Of a DNA stretch of 64,000 bases, positions 33,384 through 42,628 are shown piece by piece. Origin of the DNA: DASSBG01 sp963800395 (GTDB lineage: Bacteria > Pseudomonadota > Gammaproteobacteria > Xanthomonadales > Rhodanobacteraceae); the NCBI GenBank assembly GCA_963800395.1, contig CAWDBD010000020.1, positions 14,338 through 78,337 on the forward strand. The letters are read 5' to 3'. The first letter of the stretch is position 1. Each line of letters begins with the position of its first letter. The translations under genes were made by a program, and so were the position numbers. The notes under the pieces are model-generated. The model was not told where the DNA came from and did no database searches. It was given only the letters and a program-made list of their open reading frames with translations.

Positions 33384-34622
33384 ATGACCGAGACCTCCCC
33401 TTCTTCCGAGTCACCTCCTGCCCCGTCCGACGTGCTCGCCGAACAGCCCATTGAACGGGTGACGCGCGATGGCGTGGAATACGTGTTGCTGGGTACCGCA
33501 CACGTATCCCGCACCAGCGTGGCGGCGGTCGAGGCGATGCTGGAAAGCGAGCCCTTTGATGCCGTGGCCGTCGAGCTGTGCCCGAGCCGGGCACGCGCGA
33601 TGCGCGACCCCGAAGCCTTCAAGCGCATGGACCTGTTCCAGGTGATCCGCAGGCGTCAGGTCGGCATGGTGGCTGCCAGCCTGGTGCTGTCGTCATTCCA
33701 GAAACGGCTGGCCGAGCAATTCGGCATCGAGCCTGGCGCCGAGATGAAAGCGGCCATGGAAGGTGCCGACAAACGTGGCAAGCCGGTCTGGCTGATCGAC
33801 CGCGAGGTAGGCACCACCTTCAAGCGAAGCTGGCGCAGACTGGGGTTTCGCGAGCGCATGAGCCTTTTGCTGGGCCTGATTGCCAGCATCTTCGAGCGCG
33901 AGCACATCGACGAAGACGAGATCGAGAAACTCAAGCAGGGTGACCTGATGGAGGGTGCGTTTGCCGAGTTCGCCAAGGAGTCGGAAACACTGTACGACGG
34001 GCTGATCAGCGAACGCGACAGTTACATGGCGGCCAGCCTGAGCGACCAGGCCGCGCGCCTGCCGTCGGTGCAGAAGGTTCTGGTCGTCATCGGCGCCGGT
34101 CACCTGGCAGGCACGCGCGACAAGCTCTTGCACGAAACCCGCCCTGCACTGACCGTACGCCATGAACTGGAACTCGTACCGCCGGCCTCACGCTGGCCCA
34201 GGTACCTGACTGCGGGATTGCTGGTGGCGATCTTCGTGGCCATTGCCTGGGCCTTTCATCAGGACGCCGCCCTGGGCACCGATGCATTGAAATGGTGGAT
34301 CCTGCTGACCGGGGGCGGCGCGGCGCTGGGCGCTCTGATCAGCGCAGCGCACCCCTTGAGCATTCTGGCAGCCTTCATCTCCGCCCCACTCAAGCCGTTT
34401 CGCCCGGGCATTCCCGCCGGCGCTGTCAGCGCCCTGGCCGAAGTATGGATTCGACGACCCAGAGTGGGTGATTTCGACACGCTGCGCGATGACCTGGCGC
34501 ACGCCAGCGGCTGGTGGAAGAATCGCGTGGCCCGGACCCTGATGATCTTCATGCTGGTCAACCTGGGTACCATCGCCGGCGAATACACCGCCGGCATCCA
34601 CATCTTCAAAAGCCTGCTGTAG
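33384..34622 (+). CDS. TraB/PrgY-family membrane protein
   Basis: A 412-residue protein. The N-terminal TraB/GumN domain (about 25-260) has the family motifs LLGTAHVSRTSV, VAVELCPSRA and VLVVIGAGHLAG. A membrane domain follows with four to five spans (YLTAGLLVAIFVAIAWAF, ILLTGGGAALGALISAA, TLMIFMLVNLGTIAGEY). The family, named from the enterococcal pheromone-shutdown protein TraB, includes proposed metalloproteases, with the two GxxH motifs as possible metal ligands; both are present here (GTAH, GAGH). Bacterial chromosomal members have no known substrate. The DUF349 gene starts 14 bp downstream. Confidence 0.88.
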   Translation: MTETSPSSESPPAPSDVLAEQPIERVTRDGVEYVLLGTAHVSRTSVAAVEAMLESEPFDAVAVELCPSRARAMRDPEAFKRMDLFQVIRRRQVGMVAASLVLSSFQKRLAEQFGIEPGAEMKAAMEGADKRGKPVWLIDREVGTTFKRSWRRLGFRERMSLLLGLIASIFEREHIDEDEIEKLKQGDLMEGAFAEFAKESETLYDGLISERDSYMAASLSDQAARLPSVQKVLVVIGAGHLAGTRDKLLHETRPALTVRHELELVPPASRWPRYLTAGLLVAIFVAIAWAFHQDAALGTDALKWWILLTGGGAALGALISAAHPLSILAAFISAPLKPFRPGIPAGAVSALAEVWIRRPRVGDFDTLRDDLAHASGWWKNRVARTLMIFMLVNLGTIAGEYTAGIHIFKSLL

Positions 34623-34636
34623 CCCGGACCAAGCCG

Positions 34637-37060
34637 ATGAACAAGTGGCTGAAAAGATCACCTGCGCAGTCCCGGAACCCGGCGGCCCGCCGCCAGGCCG
34701 TGGCCAGCGACCCCCTGGAATCGCTCGGCCAGACATTGCACGAGTTTGCACGCAGCGATAGCGATGCCAGCGTGCGCAAGGCGGCATTGCAGCGCGCAGC
34801 CGATCTGGACCTGGCGCAGTCGAGCCAGCAGGACGATGTCGACGAGCAGGTACGCGGGGCCGCCAGCCGACTTTACCGCGACCTGCTGGCCGGCACACAC
34901 GATGATGCCCCGCCCCTTGCAGAGCGCCTGCGCCGCCTTGCTGATATCCATGACCGGGCCCTGCTGGAGCATCTGAGCCGACATGCAGCCGAGGCCGCCT
35001 TGCGTGAAGCCGCCTTGCGCAAACTGGATCGCTCCGGCCTGACCCTGGAGCGTCTGCTGGCGGATCCTGACCGCGAGCTGCGTCTGCGCCTGCTTGACGA
35101 CATCCAGGACCCCGGTCAACTGCGCCAGATCATTGACAGGTCGCACCGACGCGACAAGCAACTGCACCGCCAGGCCACGGCCCGGCTGCATGCCATTGAG
35201 CTTGCCGCAGGTGATGCCACAGCCATCCGCAGCGAAGCCGAGCAGCTTTGCCGGCAACTTGAGGGCATGCCCGGAGGGCAGGCCAGCGAGGCGGCAATCG
35301 ACAGCATCGATCAGCGCTGGCGCCTGATTGGCGAGGCCGTGGACCCGGTCCTCAAGACCCGTTACGACAATGCCCGTGCCCAGTCCCTGGCGGCAGCACA
35401 GGCCAAATCGCAGCCGGCAGCAGCAGCGAATGCAGCAGCACGCAAGATGCCGCGCATGGACGAACCGCAGCACCCCAGCGCCCGGGTCGATGCGAATGCC
35501 CCTGAAATCCAGAAACTGGCCGCCGAGAATCGCTTCCAGGCCAGCGTCGAGGCGGGCAAGGCATCACAAGCAGAAACCAGGACAAAAGACGCCCCCGCGA
35601 AAAAGAACGCTGCCGCATTGCTGCCGCTACTGGAAGCACTGGAAACAGCACTGGATGCCGGAAACCTGGGCGAAGCCGACAAGGCCCTGCGGCAACTGCA
35701 GCCACGCCAGCAGCAGCTGCCAGGCAAGCTTGCCGGTCGTTGGCATGCGGCCCGGCAACGCCTGGCCGAACTGAAACGCTGGCAGCAATGGTCCAGCCGT
35801 CGCCAGCGCCGCCAGTTATGCGTGGAGGCACGTGCCATGCGTGGCAGCACACAACACCCCGAGGCCATCGCCAATCGCATCCGCGACCTGCGCCAGACCT
35901 GGAGTGGTCTGGATGCGCTGGAGCCGTCATCAGGGAGAACTTCGGCAGCCGATGCAGCACTCAAACGACGCTTCAACAGCCTGTGCCAGGCCGCGCTCGA
36001 GCCTACCCGCGAATGGTTCGAGCGACGCAACACGCTGCGCGCCGAGCTCGGCCAGCGTATCGAGGCACTGCTGCAGGCCGACAGCCCGGACGACGAGGAC
36101 TGGACGGCCCTTGCAGCATGGCGCAGGCAACTGGCTGCGGCCCGTCGCGACCTGGACAAGGTCGAGCCGCGCCGGCGCAAGGCGCTGGCACGGCGCCTGA
36201 GCCGGGCGATCAGCAAGCTCGACATGCCACTGGATAGCCACTACCAGCACGTCAGCACGACGCATGAACGTCTCATTGCCCAGGCACAGGCCCTGATGGA
36301 GATGGAGCCAGGCAAGAGACCCGCCGCTGCCCGTGCACTCCAGGCCCAATGGAAAGCGGCAGGGCCCGGTCGTCGCGATCTGGACAACAAGCAATGGCGC
36401 GCATTCCGCGCCGCCATGGACGCTGTGTTTGCAGAACGCGAGCGCGCTCACAAGCAGCATGCCGAAGAGCAGCAACAGCAACTGCAACGGGCGCGACAAC
36501 TTGTCGATGAACTGCAGACAAGAGTGCATGCCAACACCGAAGTGAACGCACTGCGCACGGCCCTGCGCGAGGCCAGCGACGCCTGGCGCCAGTTGCATGT
36601 TCGCGACAAGACCCTGACGCAACGGTTCGAGGCATTGCGCCGCGGCATCGACCAGCGCGCGCAAGAACTGGATGCCGAAAAGCTGCGGCAGCGCTACCGT
36701 GACTGGCTGACTTCAGCCGAAAACGGCCAGTCCACCGCGGACATGCCAGCGGCCTTGCGCAGCGCAGCCGATAGCCGCAAGGACACCCCGGCCGATAACG
36801 CAAGCGTGCGTGAGCTGCTGGTACAGATGGAAGCTCTGGCAGGCATCGACAGCCCCGATGAGGATCACGATATGCGCATGCAGATCAACCTGAAACGCCT
36901 GCAGGCCAGCCTCGGCGAAGGACGGCGCGAGCATCCGCGCGAGCAACTGGAATCCCAGTTGGCACGATGGGCTGCGCTTGGGCCCGTGGCACCATCGGAA
37001 ACCGCATTGCAGCAGCGGTTTGCCAGCGCGCTGGAAGCGGTTCTGAAGCGGATTCAATGA
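34637..37060 (+). CDS. Large DUF349-repeat cytoplasmic protein
   Basis: About 807 residues, almost wholly helical and highly charged. The N-terminal 200 residues have HEAT-like helical pairs (ASVRKAALQRAADLDLAQ, EAALREAALRKLDRSGLTLE). From about 230 on there are repeated DUF349-type helical bundles, for example around AARALQAQWKAAGPGRRDLD and FRAAMDAVFAERERAHKQH. No enzymatic motif, signal peptide or membrane span. DUF349 proteins are poorly characterised. The ATG at 34637 follows the TraB-family stop by 14 bases, so the two are probably one operon. Codon use is similar to neighbours. Confidence 0.88.
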   Translation: MNKWLKRSPAQSRNPAARRQAVASDPLESLGQTLHEFARSDSDASVRKAALQRAADLDLAQSSQQDDVDEQVRGAASRLYRDLLAGTHDDAPPLAERLRRLADIHDRALLEHLSRHAAEAALREAALRKLDRSGLTLERLLADPDRELRLRLLDDIQDPGQLRQIIDRSHRRDKQLHRQATARLHAIELAAGDATAIRSEAEQLCRQLEGMPGGQASEAAIDSIDQRWRLIGEAVDPVLKTRYDNARAQSLAAAQAKSQPAAAANAAARKMPRMDEPQHPSARVDANAPEIQKLAAENRFQASVEAGKASQAETRTKDAPAKKNAAALLPLLEALETALDAGNLGEADKALRQLQPRQQQLPGKLAGRWHAARQRLAELKRWQQWSSRRQRRQLCVEARAMRGSTQHPEAIANRIRDLRQTWSGLDALEPSSGRTSAADAALKRRFNSLCQAALEPTREWFERRNTLRAELGQRIEALLQADSPDDEDWTALAAWRRQLAAARRDLDKVEPRRRKALARRLSRAISKLDMPLDSHYQHVSTTHERLIAQAQALMEMEPGKRPAAARALQAQWKAAGPGRRDLDNKQWRAFRAAMDAVFAERERAHKQHAEEQQQQLQRARQLVDELQTRVHANTEVNALRTALREASDAWRQLHVRDKTLTQRFEALRRGIDQRAQELDAEKLRQRYRDWLTSAENGQSTADMPAALRSAADSRKDTPADNASVRELLVQMEALAGIDSPDEDHDMRMQINLKRLQASLGEGRREHPREQLESQLARWAALGPVAPSETALQQRFASALEAVLKRIQ

Positions 37061-37121
37061 CTTCAGGGCACTGCAGCGAGCGGATCCGCAGCGCATTTCG
37101 CAAGCCGGCTGCGGGCTGCCA

Positions 37122-37152
37122 TTGTCAGGCCACCCGCCTCACAGGCTATAAT
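37122..37152 (+). promoter_or_regulatory. Candidate promoter of the cytochrome c pair
   Basis: A perfect TATAAT (37147-37152) lies 43 bases before the first cytochrome c ATG. TTGTCA (37122-37127) is 19 bases upstream of it, longer than ideal, so the -35 call is uncertain. Confidence 0.5.
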
Positions 37153-37195
37153 CGACGCTTTGAACCGAATGAATCTGCGTAGGGGCACCCGTACG

Positions 37196-37525
37196 ATGAA
37201 ACGATTTTTGCTGACCGCCGCATGCTTGGCCGCCACCCTCATGGCATCGGGCAACGCTCTGGCCAAGGGTGACAAGGCGCACGGCCGCACAATGGTCTAT
37301 ACCTGCCATGGCTGCCACGGTGTGCCGGGATACGAGAATGCCTATCCCAATTACCGGGTGCCGCGAATCGCCGGCCAGAACTACCAGTATCTGAAAACCG
37401 CACTCAACGAATACCGTAATGGCAACCGCTCGCATCCGACCATGCAGGCCCAGGCACAAAGCCTGAGCGAACAGGATATCGATGACATCGCCACCTACCT
37501 GTCCGGACTGAAGCCAGCCAAATGA
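37196..37525 (+). CDS. Periplasmic class I cytochrome c
   Basis: A 109-residue protein with a Sec signal peptide (MKRFLLTAACLAATLMASGN, cleavage after ALA) and one haem c site C37-H-G-C40-H41. A distal axial Met is likely in SHPTMQAQAQSLSEQDIDDI. This domain type matches the half-domains of cytochrome c4 (c553-like). It is followed 17 bases later by a second single-haem cytochrome of the same type, so together they look like a split c4 pair, carrying electrons to terminal oxidases. I chose ATG 37196 because the preceding in-frame codons are basic and do not form a signal. Confidence 0.92.
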   Translation: MKRFLLTAACLAATLMASGNALAKGDKAHGRTMVYTCHGCHGVPGYENAYPNYRVPRIAGQNYQYLKTALNEYRNGNRSHPTMQAQAQSLSEQDIDDIATYLSGLKPAK

Positions 37526-37542
37526 ACTCCGAGGAAGCAAGC

Positions 37543-37893
37543 ATGAAGCGCATTGCCATACCGACCCTGATTGCCCTCGCCCTGCTGGTTTCCGGCTCGG
37601 CCCTGGCTTCCGGCGACATCGCCGCCGGCAAGGACAAGGCCACCACGTGCACCGCCTGCCACGGCGCCGATGGCAACGCCACCGATCCGCAGTACCCTCG
37701 CCTTGCCGGCCAGTGGGACAACTATCTGCTGCAGGCGCTCAAGGAATACAAGAGCGGCCAACGCAAGAATCCGATCATGATGGGCTTTGCGTCCAATCTG
37801 TCGGAGCAGGACATGGAAGATCTCGCCAGCTACTATTCCAGTCTGCCCGGCAAACTGGATGACCTCAGCCAGCACGTGCAGGGCTCGGATTAG
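37543..37893 (+). CDS. Periplasmic class I cytochrome c (second of pair)
   Basis: A 116-residue protein with a signal peptide (MKRIAIPTLIALALLVSGSA, cleavage after LAS) and one haem site C36-T-A-C39-H40. The likely axial Met is in NPIMMGFASNLSEQDMEDLA. It shares the framework YPRLAGQWDNYLLQALKEYK with the previous gene (VPRIAGQNYQYLKTALNEYR), showing that the two arose by duplication. ATG 37543 has GAGGAA seven bases upstream; an earlier ATG at 37522 overlaps the previous stop codon and would extend the signal peptide by seven residues. Confidence 0.92.
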   Translation: MKRIAIPTLIALALLVSGSALASGDIAAGKDKATTCTACHGADGNATDPQYPRLAGQWDNYLLQALKEYKSGQRKNPIMMGFASNLSEQDMEDLASYYSSLPGKLDDLSQHVQGSD

Positions 37894-37932
37894 CCTGGGC
37901 GGCCACGTTCGCGGGCCTGACGCGCGCGGCGA

Positions 37933-38541
37933 TCATCGCATCGCCGACGCACCCTGCTTGTCGTCGTAGTACGGGTTTTCGCCCTTGGCGTGTTCGGTTG
38001 CGTCGCGGACCCCGGCAATCGCCGGCAAGTGCTTGCGCAAGGTGGTTTCCACACCCTGCTTGAGAGTCACGTCAGCCATGCCGCAGCCATGGCAGCCACC
38101 GCCGAACTCCAGCACGGCCACATCATCGTCGTCGATCCGCAGCAATTTCACCTGGCCACCGTGGGCGGCAAGTTGCGGATTGATTTCCGACTCGATCACG
38201 TAGCGCGCCCGGGTAGCCAGATCCGAATCGTCGGCGGGCGCATGGCCACGGATGCCCGGCGCTGAAATACGCAGTTGCCCGCCTGCGCGCTGCTCCTCGA
38301 AATCGATACGCGCCTCACCCAGCCACTCGGCGCTGCCGGAAGCCACGTGCAGGGTAAAGCCCTGACAGGCTACCGACGCCTCGTCCCCCGACAGGTCGTC
38401 CAGCTCGCAGAAACTCAGGTCCACCCGCGCCGCCGGCGTACCGGCCGACTCGACTGCAATCAGGATGCCGAAATCCTCGTTGCCCTGCTGTTCCATGAGC
38501 TGGCGAAAATGCTGTTGTGCGCGCGCAGAAACCTCGATCAT
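37933..38541 (-). CDS. nfuA: Fe-S cluster biogenesis protein NfuA
   Basis: Scaffold/carrier that delivers 4Fe-4S clusters to apoproteins under stress. The 202-residue product has an N-terminal degenerate A-type domain (IEVSARAQQHFRQLMEQQGN) lacking the cluster cysteines and a C-terminal Nfu domain with the CxxC motif C150-HG-C153 (FGGGCHGCGMADVTLKQGVE). Length fits E. coli NfuA (191). A perfect TATAAT on the minus strand at 38583-38578 lies about 37 bases upstream of the ATG and may be its -10 element. It converges on the cytochrome pair. Confidence 0.95.
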   Translation of the reverse strand: MIEVSARAQQHFRQLMEQQGNEDFGILIAVESAGTPAARVDLSFCELDDLSGDEASVACQGFTLHVASGSAEWLGEARIDFEEQRAGGQLRISAPGIRGHAPADDSDLATRARYVIESEINPQLAAHGGQVKLLRIDDDDVAVLEFGGGCHGCGMADVTLKQGVETTLRKHLPAIAGVRDATEHAKGENPYYDDKQGASAMR

Positions 38542-38748
38542 CGTGCTCTCTGTATAAAGAAGACCGTATTGGTTCTGATTATAACGCGTCCCCGGTTCGA
38601 CGGGTGAGCGATCATGCCGCGGCTCCAGCAGCAATGCGTCAGAACAGGCTCGCGGCACGTTTTCCGGCGTTCGCCGCGTGGCGCCAGGTGACCATGGCTT
38701 GCCTCGCACGGCAGCATCATGCGCACTCAGGCTCTGGCGGCGACTCGC

Positions 38749-39675
38749 CTACTTCCTGGGCAGAAAACCGAGGGGGTCAATCGGCTGGCCATGCTTGCGG
38801 ATCTCGAAATGCAGCTCGGTGCGGCTGGTGCCGCTGGAGCCCATCGTGGCAATCTGCTGGCCTGCCTTGACCCGCTCACCTTCCTTGACCAGCCGTTCGC
38901 GGTTGTGGCCATAGGCTGACAGGTAGGTGTCGGAATGCTTGACGATCACCAGCTCACCGTAGCCCACCAGGCCGTTGCCGCTGTATACCACTACGCCATC
39001 AGCCGCGGCCCGCACGGGCAGGCCGCGGCGACCGCCGATATCAATGCCTTGCCGTGTCGGGTCGCTGGCGACATAGGTACTCAGCAACGGGCCATCGGCT
39101 GGCCAGTGCCAGGTCAGGCCCGCCACCGTTCGAGAAGGCGAGGACGGCGGCGTTTTCCCGGGATTGCTGGTCGGGGAAGCCGCGACCTGCACGGGTGGTG
39201 GGGTCGCCGCGGCCGTTTTGCTCGGGGTGCTTGCAGGCGCGCTGGCTGCCCCGGCGGGTGGGGTGCTGGCAATCGGCTTGCTGCTCACTGGACTGGCGGA
39301 CGCGGACTGCTGCCCGGTGCCATAAGTCGTCACGGTGCGCCCGGCCTGGCTGGCCGGTGGTCGGGTCAGGCGCAGATCTTCTCCGGGCACGATGGTATAC
39401 GGCGCGCCAATGCCATTCCATTGCGCCAGCTCCTGCCAGTCAAGCTGGTTGTGGAAAGCGATGGAATACAAGGTATCGCCCTTTTCCACCTGGTAATGTC
39501 CGGGCGGGGCCTTGTGCTGGGCGGGCGGGTTCTCATGGCCTGCGGCTGCGACTTCGGCAGCGGACGGAATCGTCCGGGTCATGTCGACCACCGGCGCCGG
39601 CGGGTTCTGCGCACAGGACGCCAGCAGCACCATCAGGCCGGAGATGACAACAAGTCTGGACAGGCATGCCTTCAT
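38749..39675 (-). CDS. nlpD: NlpD-like lipoprotein with LysM and M23 (LytM) domains
   Basis: About 308 residues. A lipoprotein signal peptide (lipobox LLASC, Cys 21), a LysM domain (about 60-105, YQVEKGDTLYSIAFHNQLDW), a long Pro/Ala/Ser linker, and a C-terminal LytM domain (RQGIDIGGRRGLPVRAAADG, YGHNRERLVKEGERVKAGQ, ELHFEIRKHGQPIDPLGFLP). The usual H-x-x-x-D and H-x-H zinc ligands are incomplete (GIDIG in place of HxxxD), so like NlpD/EnvC it is probably an activator of cell-wall amidases rather than an enzyme. ATG 39675 gives a normal lipoprotein signal. It follows yqaA; rpoS does not follow it. Confidence 0.9.
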   Translation of the reverse strand: MKACLSRLVVISGLMVLLASCAQNPPAPVVDMTRTIPSAAEVAAAGHENPPAQHKAPPGHYQVEKGDTLYSIAFHNQLDWQELAQWNGIGAPYTIVPGEDLRLTRPPASQAGRTVTTYGTGQQSASASPVSSKPIASTPPAGAASAPASTPSKTAAATPPPVQVAASPTSNPGKTPPSSPSRTVAGLTWHWPADGPLLSTYVASDPTRQGIDIGGRRGLPVRAAADGVVVYSGNGLVGYGELVIVKHSDTYLSAYGHNRERLVKEGERVKAGQQIATMGSSGTSRTELHFEIRKHGQPIDPLGFLPRK

Positions 39676-39722
39676 GGCAAGCAAGGATACCCAATTGCAC
39701 AGTTCAAGTCTGAATGCCTGCT

Positions 39723-40325
39723 TCATCTTGCCCACCACCACACGAGCAGCAGCACGATCAGCACCGCTATCGCCCAGCCAATCCACTCGATGTACTTGTG
39801 GATCGCCACTTCGGCGCGCCGACCGCCAAGACGGATGGCTCCGGTCAGCAGGTACACGCGCTTGCCGCGTCCCAGCGCCATGCAGGCAAGAAAAGGCAGG
39901 ATCGGTACGCCCACGATTCCCGATGCCCAGGTCACGAACTTCATCGGAATCACCGGTTGCAGTGCTGCCAGCAACAAGGCTCCCAGCAGGGCCAGCCAGT
40001 GCGCATGCATGTCGTCGCGCAAGGTTGCCACCCACTGGCCGATCACGGCCTGCATGTGGACACTCAACAGGGGTTCGATGAGCTGATAGGCATAGTGGCC
40101 CAGAAAATAGCCGACCAGCGAGCCCAGCAGTGAAAAACACAGGCTGAGCGTCGCCAGCCGCACCCACTGCTTCGGTTTGGCCAGGGTCATCGGTGCCAGC
40201 ATCACCTCCGGCATGACCGGAAAGATGAATGCCTCGACAAAGCTCAGCAAGGCCAGGTAGATGTTGGCGTGCGGATGGCTCGCCCAGACCATGGCGCGTT
40301 CATACAGGGGACGAAACAGGCGCAT
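39723..40325 (-). CDS. yqaA: YqaA-type VTT (DedA-like) membrane protein
   Basis: A 200-residue membrane protein of the SNARE-associated/VTT domain family: MRLFRPLYERAMVWASHPHA, FVEAFIFPVMPEVMLAPMTL, the glycine-rich SLLGSLVGYFLGHYAY and PVIPMKFVTWASGIVGV, ending in a C-terminal span with basic tail VLLLVWWWAR. DedA-like proteins are implicated in lipid scrambling or membrane homeostasis; YqaA itself has no assigned role. The start codon shares its first base with the pcm stop codon. The arrangement surE-pcm-yqaA-nlpD is conserved in xanthomonads and relatives. Confidence 0.92.
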   Translation of the reverse strand: MRLFRPLYERAMVWASHPHANIYLALLSFVEAFIFPVMPEVMLAPMTLAKPKQWVRLATLSLCFSLLGSLVGYFLGHYAYQLIEPLLSVHMQAVIGQWVATLRDDMHAHWLALLGALLLAALQPVIPMKFVTWASGIVGVPILPFLACMALGRGKRVYLLTGAIRLGGRRAEVAIHKYIEWIGWAIAVLIVLLLVWWWAR

Positions 40326-41002
40326 CAGGTCACGCCGCCCAGCAAGGGCACAAAGCTGACTGCACCGAGATTCTCCTCGGTGATCTTGCCGTCCTGCTTG
40401 TGCAGGCGCAGCAACTGCTGGTTGCCGGGGGGTCCTGCCGGTGCCACCAGAACACCATTGTCGGCAAGCTGCTCCACCAGCCCGGGCGGAATGCCCTCAC
40501 CGGCAGCCGTGAGAATGATGCCGTCGAACGGTGCCTCTTCGGGCCAGCCCAGATTGCCGTCGTCGTATTTGGATCGCACGTTGTCGATGCCCAGCTTGCG
40601 AAAACGTCGCCGCGCCTGGCGCAACAGCTCCTCGATACGTTCGACCGTGAATACAGTGCCCACCAGACTGGCCAGCACGGCCGCCTGATACCCGGATCCC
40701 GTGCCAATCTCGAGCACTTTCTCGGGTCGTCCAAACTCGATCAGGGCCGCGCTCATGCGCGCCACCACCCAGGGCTGCGAAATGGTCTGTCCGTGACCGA
40801 TGGGCAAGGCCATGTCCTCGTAGGCACGTGATGCCATGGCCTCGGCAATGAACAGGTGCCTGGGCAGGGTGCGGATCACATCCAGCACCTCGCGATTGTC
40901 GATACCCGTCTCGCGCAGACGTGCGACCAGCCGATCACGCGCACGCTGTGAGGTCATGCCGCGACCGGAAAGCTCCGCATCGTCCAGGCGTGGGCGAATC
41001 AT
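40325..41002 (-). CDS. pcm: Protein-L-isoaspartate O-methyltransferase
   Basis: S-adenosylmethionine-dependent repair of isoaspartyl residues in aged proteins. The 225-residue product contains the family motif GHGQTISQPWVVARM, the SAM-binding loop VLEIGTGSGYQAAVLA and YDDGNLGWPEEAPFDGIIL. Length is standard. It overlaps surE by four bases and yqaA by one, so the genes are translationally coupled. Confidence 0.96.
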   Translation of the reverse strand: MIRPRLDDAELSGRGMTSQRARDRLVARLRETGIDNREVLDVIRTLPRHLFIAEAMASRAYEDMALPIGHGQTISQPWVVARMSAALIEFGRPEKVLEIGTGSGYQAAVLASLVGTVFTVERIEELLRQARRRFRKLGIDNVRSKYDDGNLGWPEEAPFDGIILTAAGEGIPPGLVEQLADNGVLVAPAGPPGNQQLLRLHKQDGKITEENLGAVSFVPLLGGVT

Positions 41003-41793
41003 GCGCTCCCCCTGCCCGTGCTGTCTTGTGCAGGTGATTCCTGGAGCCCGTCAATCCAGCTGCTGACCTTCTCCAGAGCCTGGTAGCGGGTCAGGTCGAC
41101 ATTAATCGGCGTTACCGACACAAAACCCCTGGCCACGGCGTCAAAGTCGGTACCCGGCCCATCATCGTCCACCTTGCCTGCCGGACCGATCCACCAAATC
41201 GGACGACCGCGCGGGTCGGTCTGCTGCACACACGGTGCCGAACGGTGGCGCTTGCCCAGCCGGGTGACTTCGAAACCCCTGATATCGTCCCAGGCACGGT
41301 CCGGCACATTGACGTTGAGGATGGTGTCGGCCGGCAGGGGATCAACCAGCAGCTGACGCATCAGCATCAATACCGCCCGGGCCGCACTCGGATAGTGAAA
41401 CTCGGAGCTGTCACCGGTCACAAGGGATACCGCAATCGCCGGCAAGCCCAGAAAGCGCCCTTCCATCGCCGCCGACACGGTGCCCGAGTAGATCACGTCA
41501 TCACCCAGGTTGGCCGCATTGTTGATTCCGGACACCACGATGTCCGGCTCCTTGTCCAGCAGGCCCGACAGCGCCAGATGCACGCAATCGGTGGGCGTGC
41601 CGGATACACGATAGATGTTCTCGCCGTGCGGATGCACCCGGATCGGCAGTCCCAGGGTCAAGGAATTGCTGGCACCGGAATGATCCCGATCCGGCGCCAC
41701 CACGACCACGTCACCGACGCTCGCCAGCGAGTCGGCCAACACGCGGATACCCGCCGAATCAACACCGTCATCATTACTTACCAGAACCCGCAT
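40999..41793 (-). CDS. surE: 5'/3'-nucleotidase SurE
   Basis: Survival protein E, a metal-dependent nucleoside monophosphate phosphatase. The 264-residue product starts MRVLVSNDDGVDSAGIRVLA with the metal-binding Asp pair (SNDDG), VVAPDRDHSGASNSLTL, VSGINNAANLGDDVIYSGTV and SVTPINVDLTRY. It leads the surE-pcm-yqaA-nlpD series. I chose ATG 41793 because the NDDG motif is always within ten residues of the N-terminus. Confidence 0.97.
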   Translation of the reverse strand: MRVLVSNDDGVDSAGIRVLADSLASVGDVVVVAPDRDHSGASNSLTLGLPIRVHPHGENIYRVSGTPTDCVHLALSGLLDKEPDIVVSGINNAANLGDDVIYSGTVSAAMEGRFLGLPAIAVSLVTGDSSEFHYPSAARAVLMLMRQLLVDPLPADTILNVNVPDRAWDDIRGFEVTRLGKRHRSAPCVQQTDPRGRPIWWIGPAGKVDDDGPGTDFDAVARGFVSVTPINVDLTRYQALEKVSSWIDGLQESPAQDSTGRGSA

Positions 41794-41962
41794 GCCTTTG
41801 CCGTCGCACCATCGTGAACTTGAAGGGATCAATTCTAGCCGGGATTTTTCGTGAATGCCCGCGATGATCACGCATGTCACCGGATTTGCCCGGTATCTCG
41901 TGATCGACGCGCTCACTGCAGCAACGTCGTGTGCACGCGAGGACTGCGGTACGATGATCAAC

Positions 41963-42520
41963 ATGGGCAACAAGCGCAAACCCCGGGCCAGTCAGGACAT
42001 CAGCGAGGCAGACCGCCAGCTGTTTCGTGACGCCGTGGGGCCGTTGCGGCGCACCCCCGCACTCAAGCCTGCGCCACGCAATGCACCACCACCGCCCCGC
42101 GCCCGCATGCTGGAGAACGACGAATCCCTGGTCATCCATGACCTGCTGGCGACGCTCGATCCGGCAGTGATGGAAACCGGCGCTGAACTGGCCTGGCTGC
42201 GCGATGGCCACTCACCGCAGATACTGAAGAAGCTCAAGCGCGGCCACTACAGCATCGGCGACGAACTGGATCTGCACCACATGACCGCCGATGCGGCACG
42301 CGCATCCATCCGCCATTTTCTCGATGATGCAGTCGACAGTGGGCGGGGCTGCGTGCGCATCATCCACGGCAAGGGCCGCCGCTCGGGCCCCGGTGGCCCG
42401 GTACTCAAGGGCCTCACGGACCACCTCCTGCGCCGCAACAAGCGGGTGCTGGCCTTTGCCTCGGCACCACCGGCCGAAGGCGGCACCGGCGCCGTGCTGG
42501 TCCTGCTCCGCACTCGCTAG
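41963..42520 (+). CDS. Smr-domain protein (SmrA/SmrB-like endonuclease family)
   Basis: A 185-residue protein: a charged N-terminal tail, then a Smr domain with DELDLHHMTADAAR (the D-L-H motif) and the glycine-histidine loop IIHGKGRRSGPGGPVLK. In E. coli, SmrB cleaves mRNA at collided ribosomes and shows the same DLH/HGxG motifs; orthology cannot be decided from the domain alone. An ATG at 41954 is also possible. It is divergent from surE across about 170 bp. Confidence 0.92.
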   Translation: MGNKRKPRASQDISEADRQLFRDAVGPLRRTPALKPAPRNAPPPPRARMLENDESLVIHDLLATLDPAVMETGAELAWLRDGHSPQILKKLKRGHYSIGDELDLHHMTADAARASIRHFLDDAVDSGRGCVRIIHGKGRRSGPGGPVLKGLTDHLLRRNKRVLAFASAPPAEGGTGAVLVLLRTR

Positions 42521-42628
42521 CCCGGGAGCGCGGCTGGCTGGGCACCCGCGGCGTGCGCCCGCATGTACAATGCCCGCCGGACAACCGCAGCACGGGCGGC
42601 ACACGCGGCCCGTTACAATGTGCGATTC

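Noticed and set aside
38571..38600. IscR-type binding site upstream of nfuA
   Set aside because: CC and GG half-sites are only five bases apart, not the spacing of the known type-2 site.
42515..42535. Sequence TAGCCCGG after stop codons (also at 34620), resembling the end of the 185-bp element
   Set aside because: Only eight to nine bases match and there is no second inverted end; chance in GC-rich DNA.
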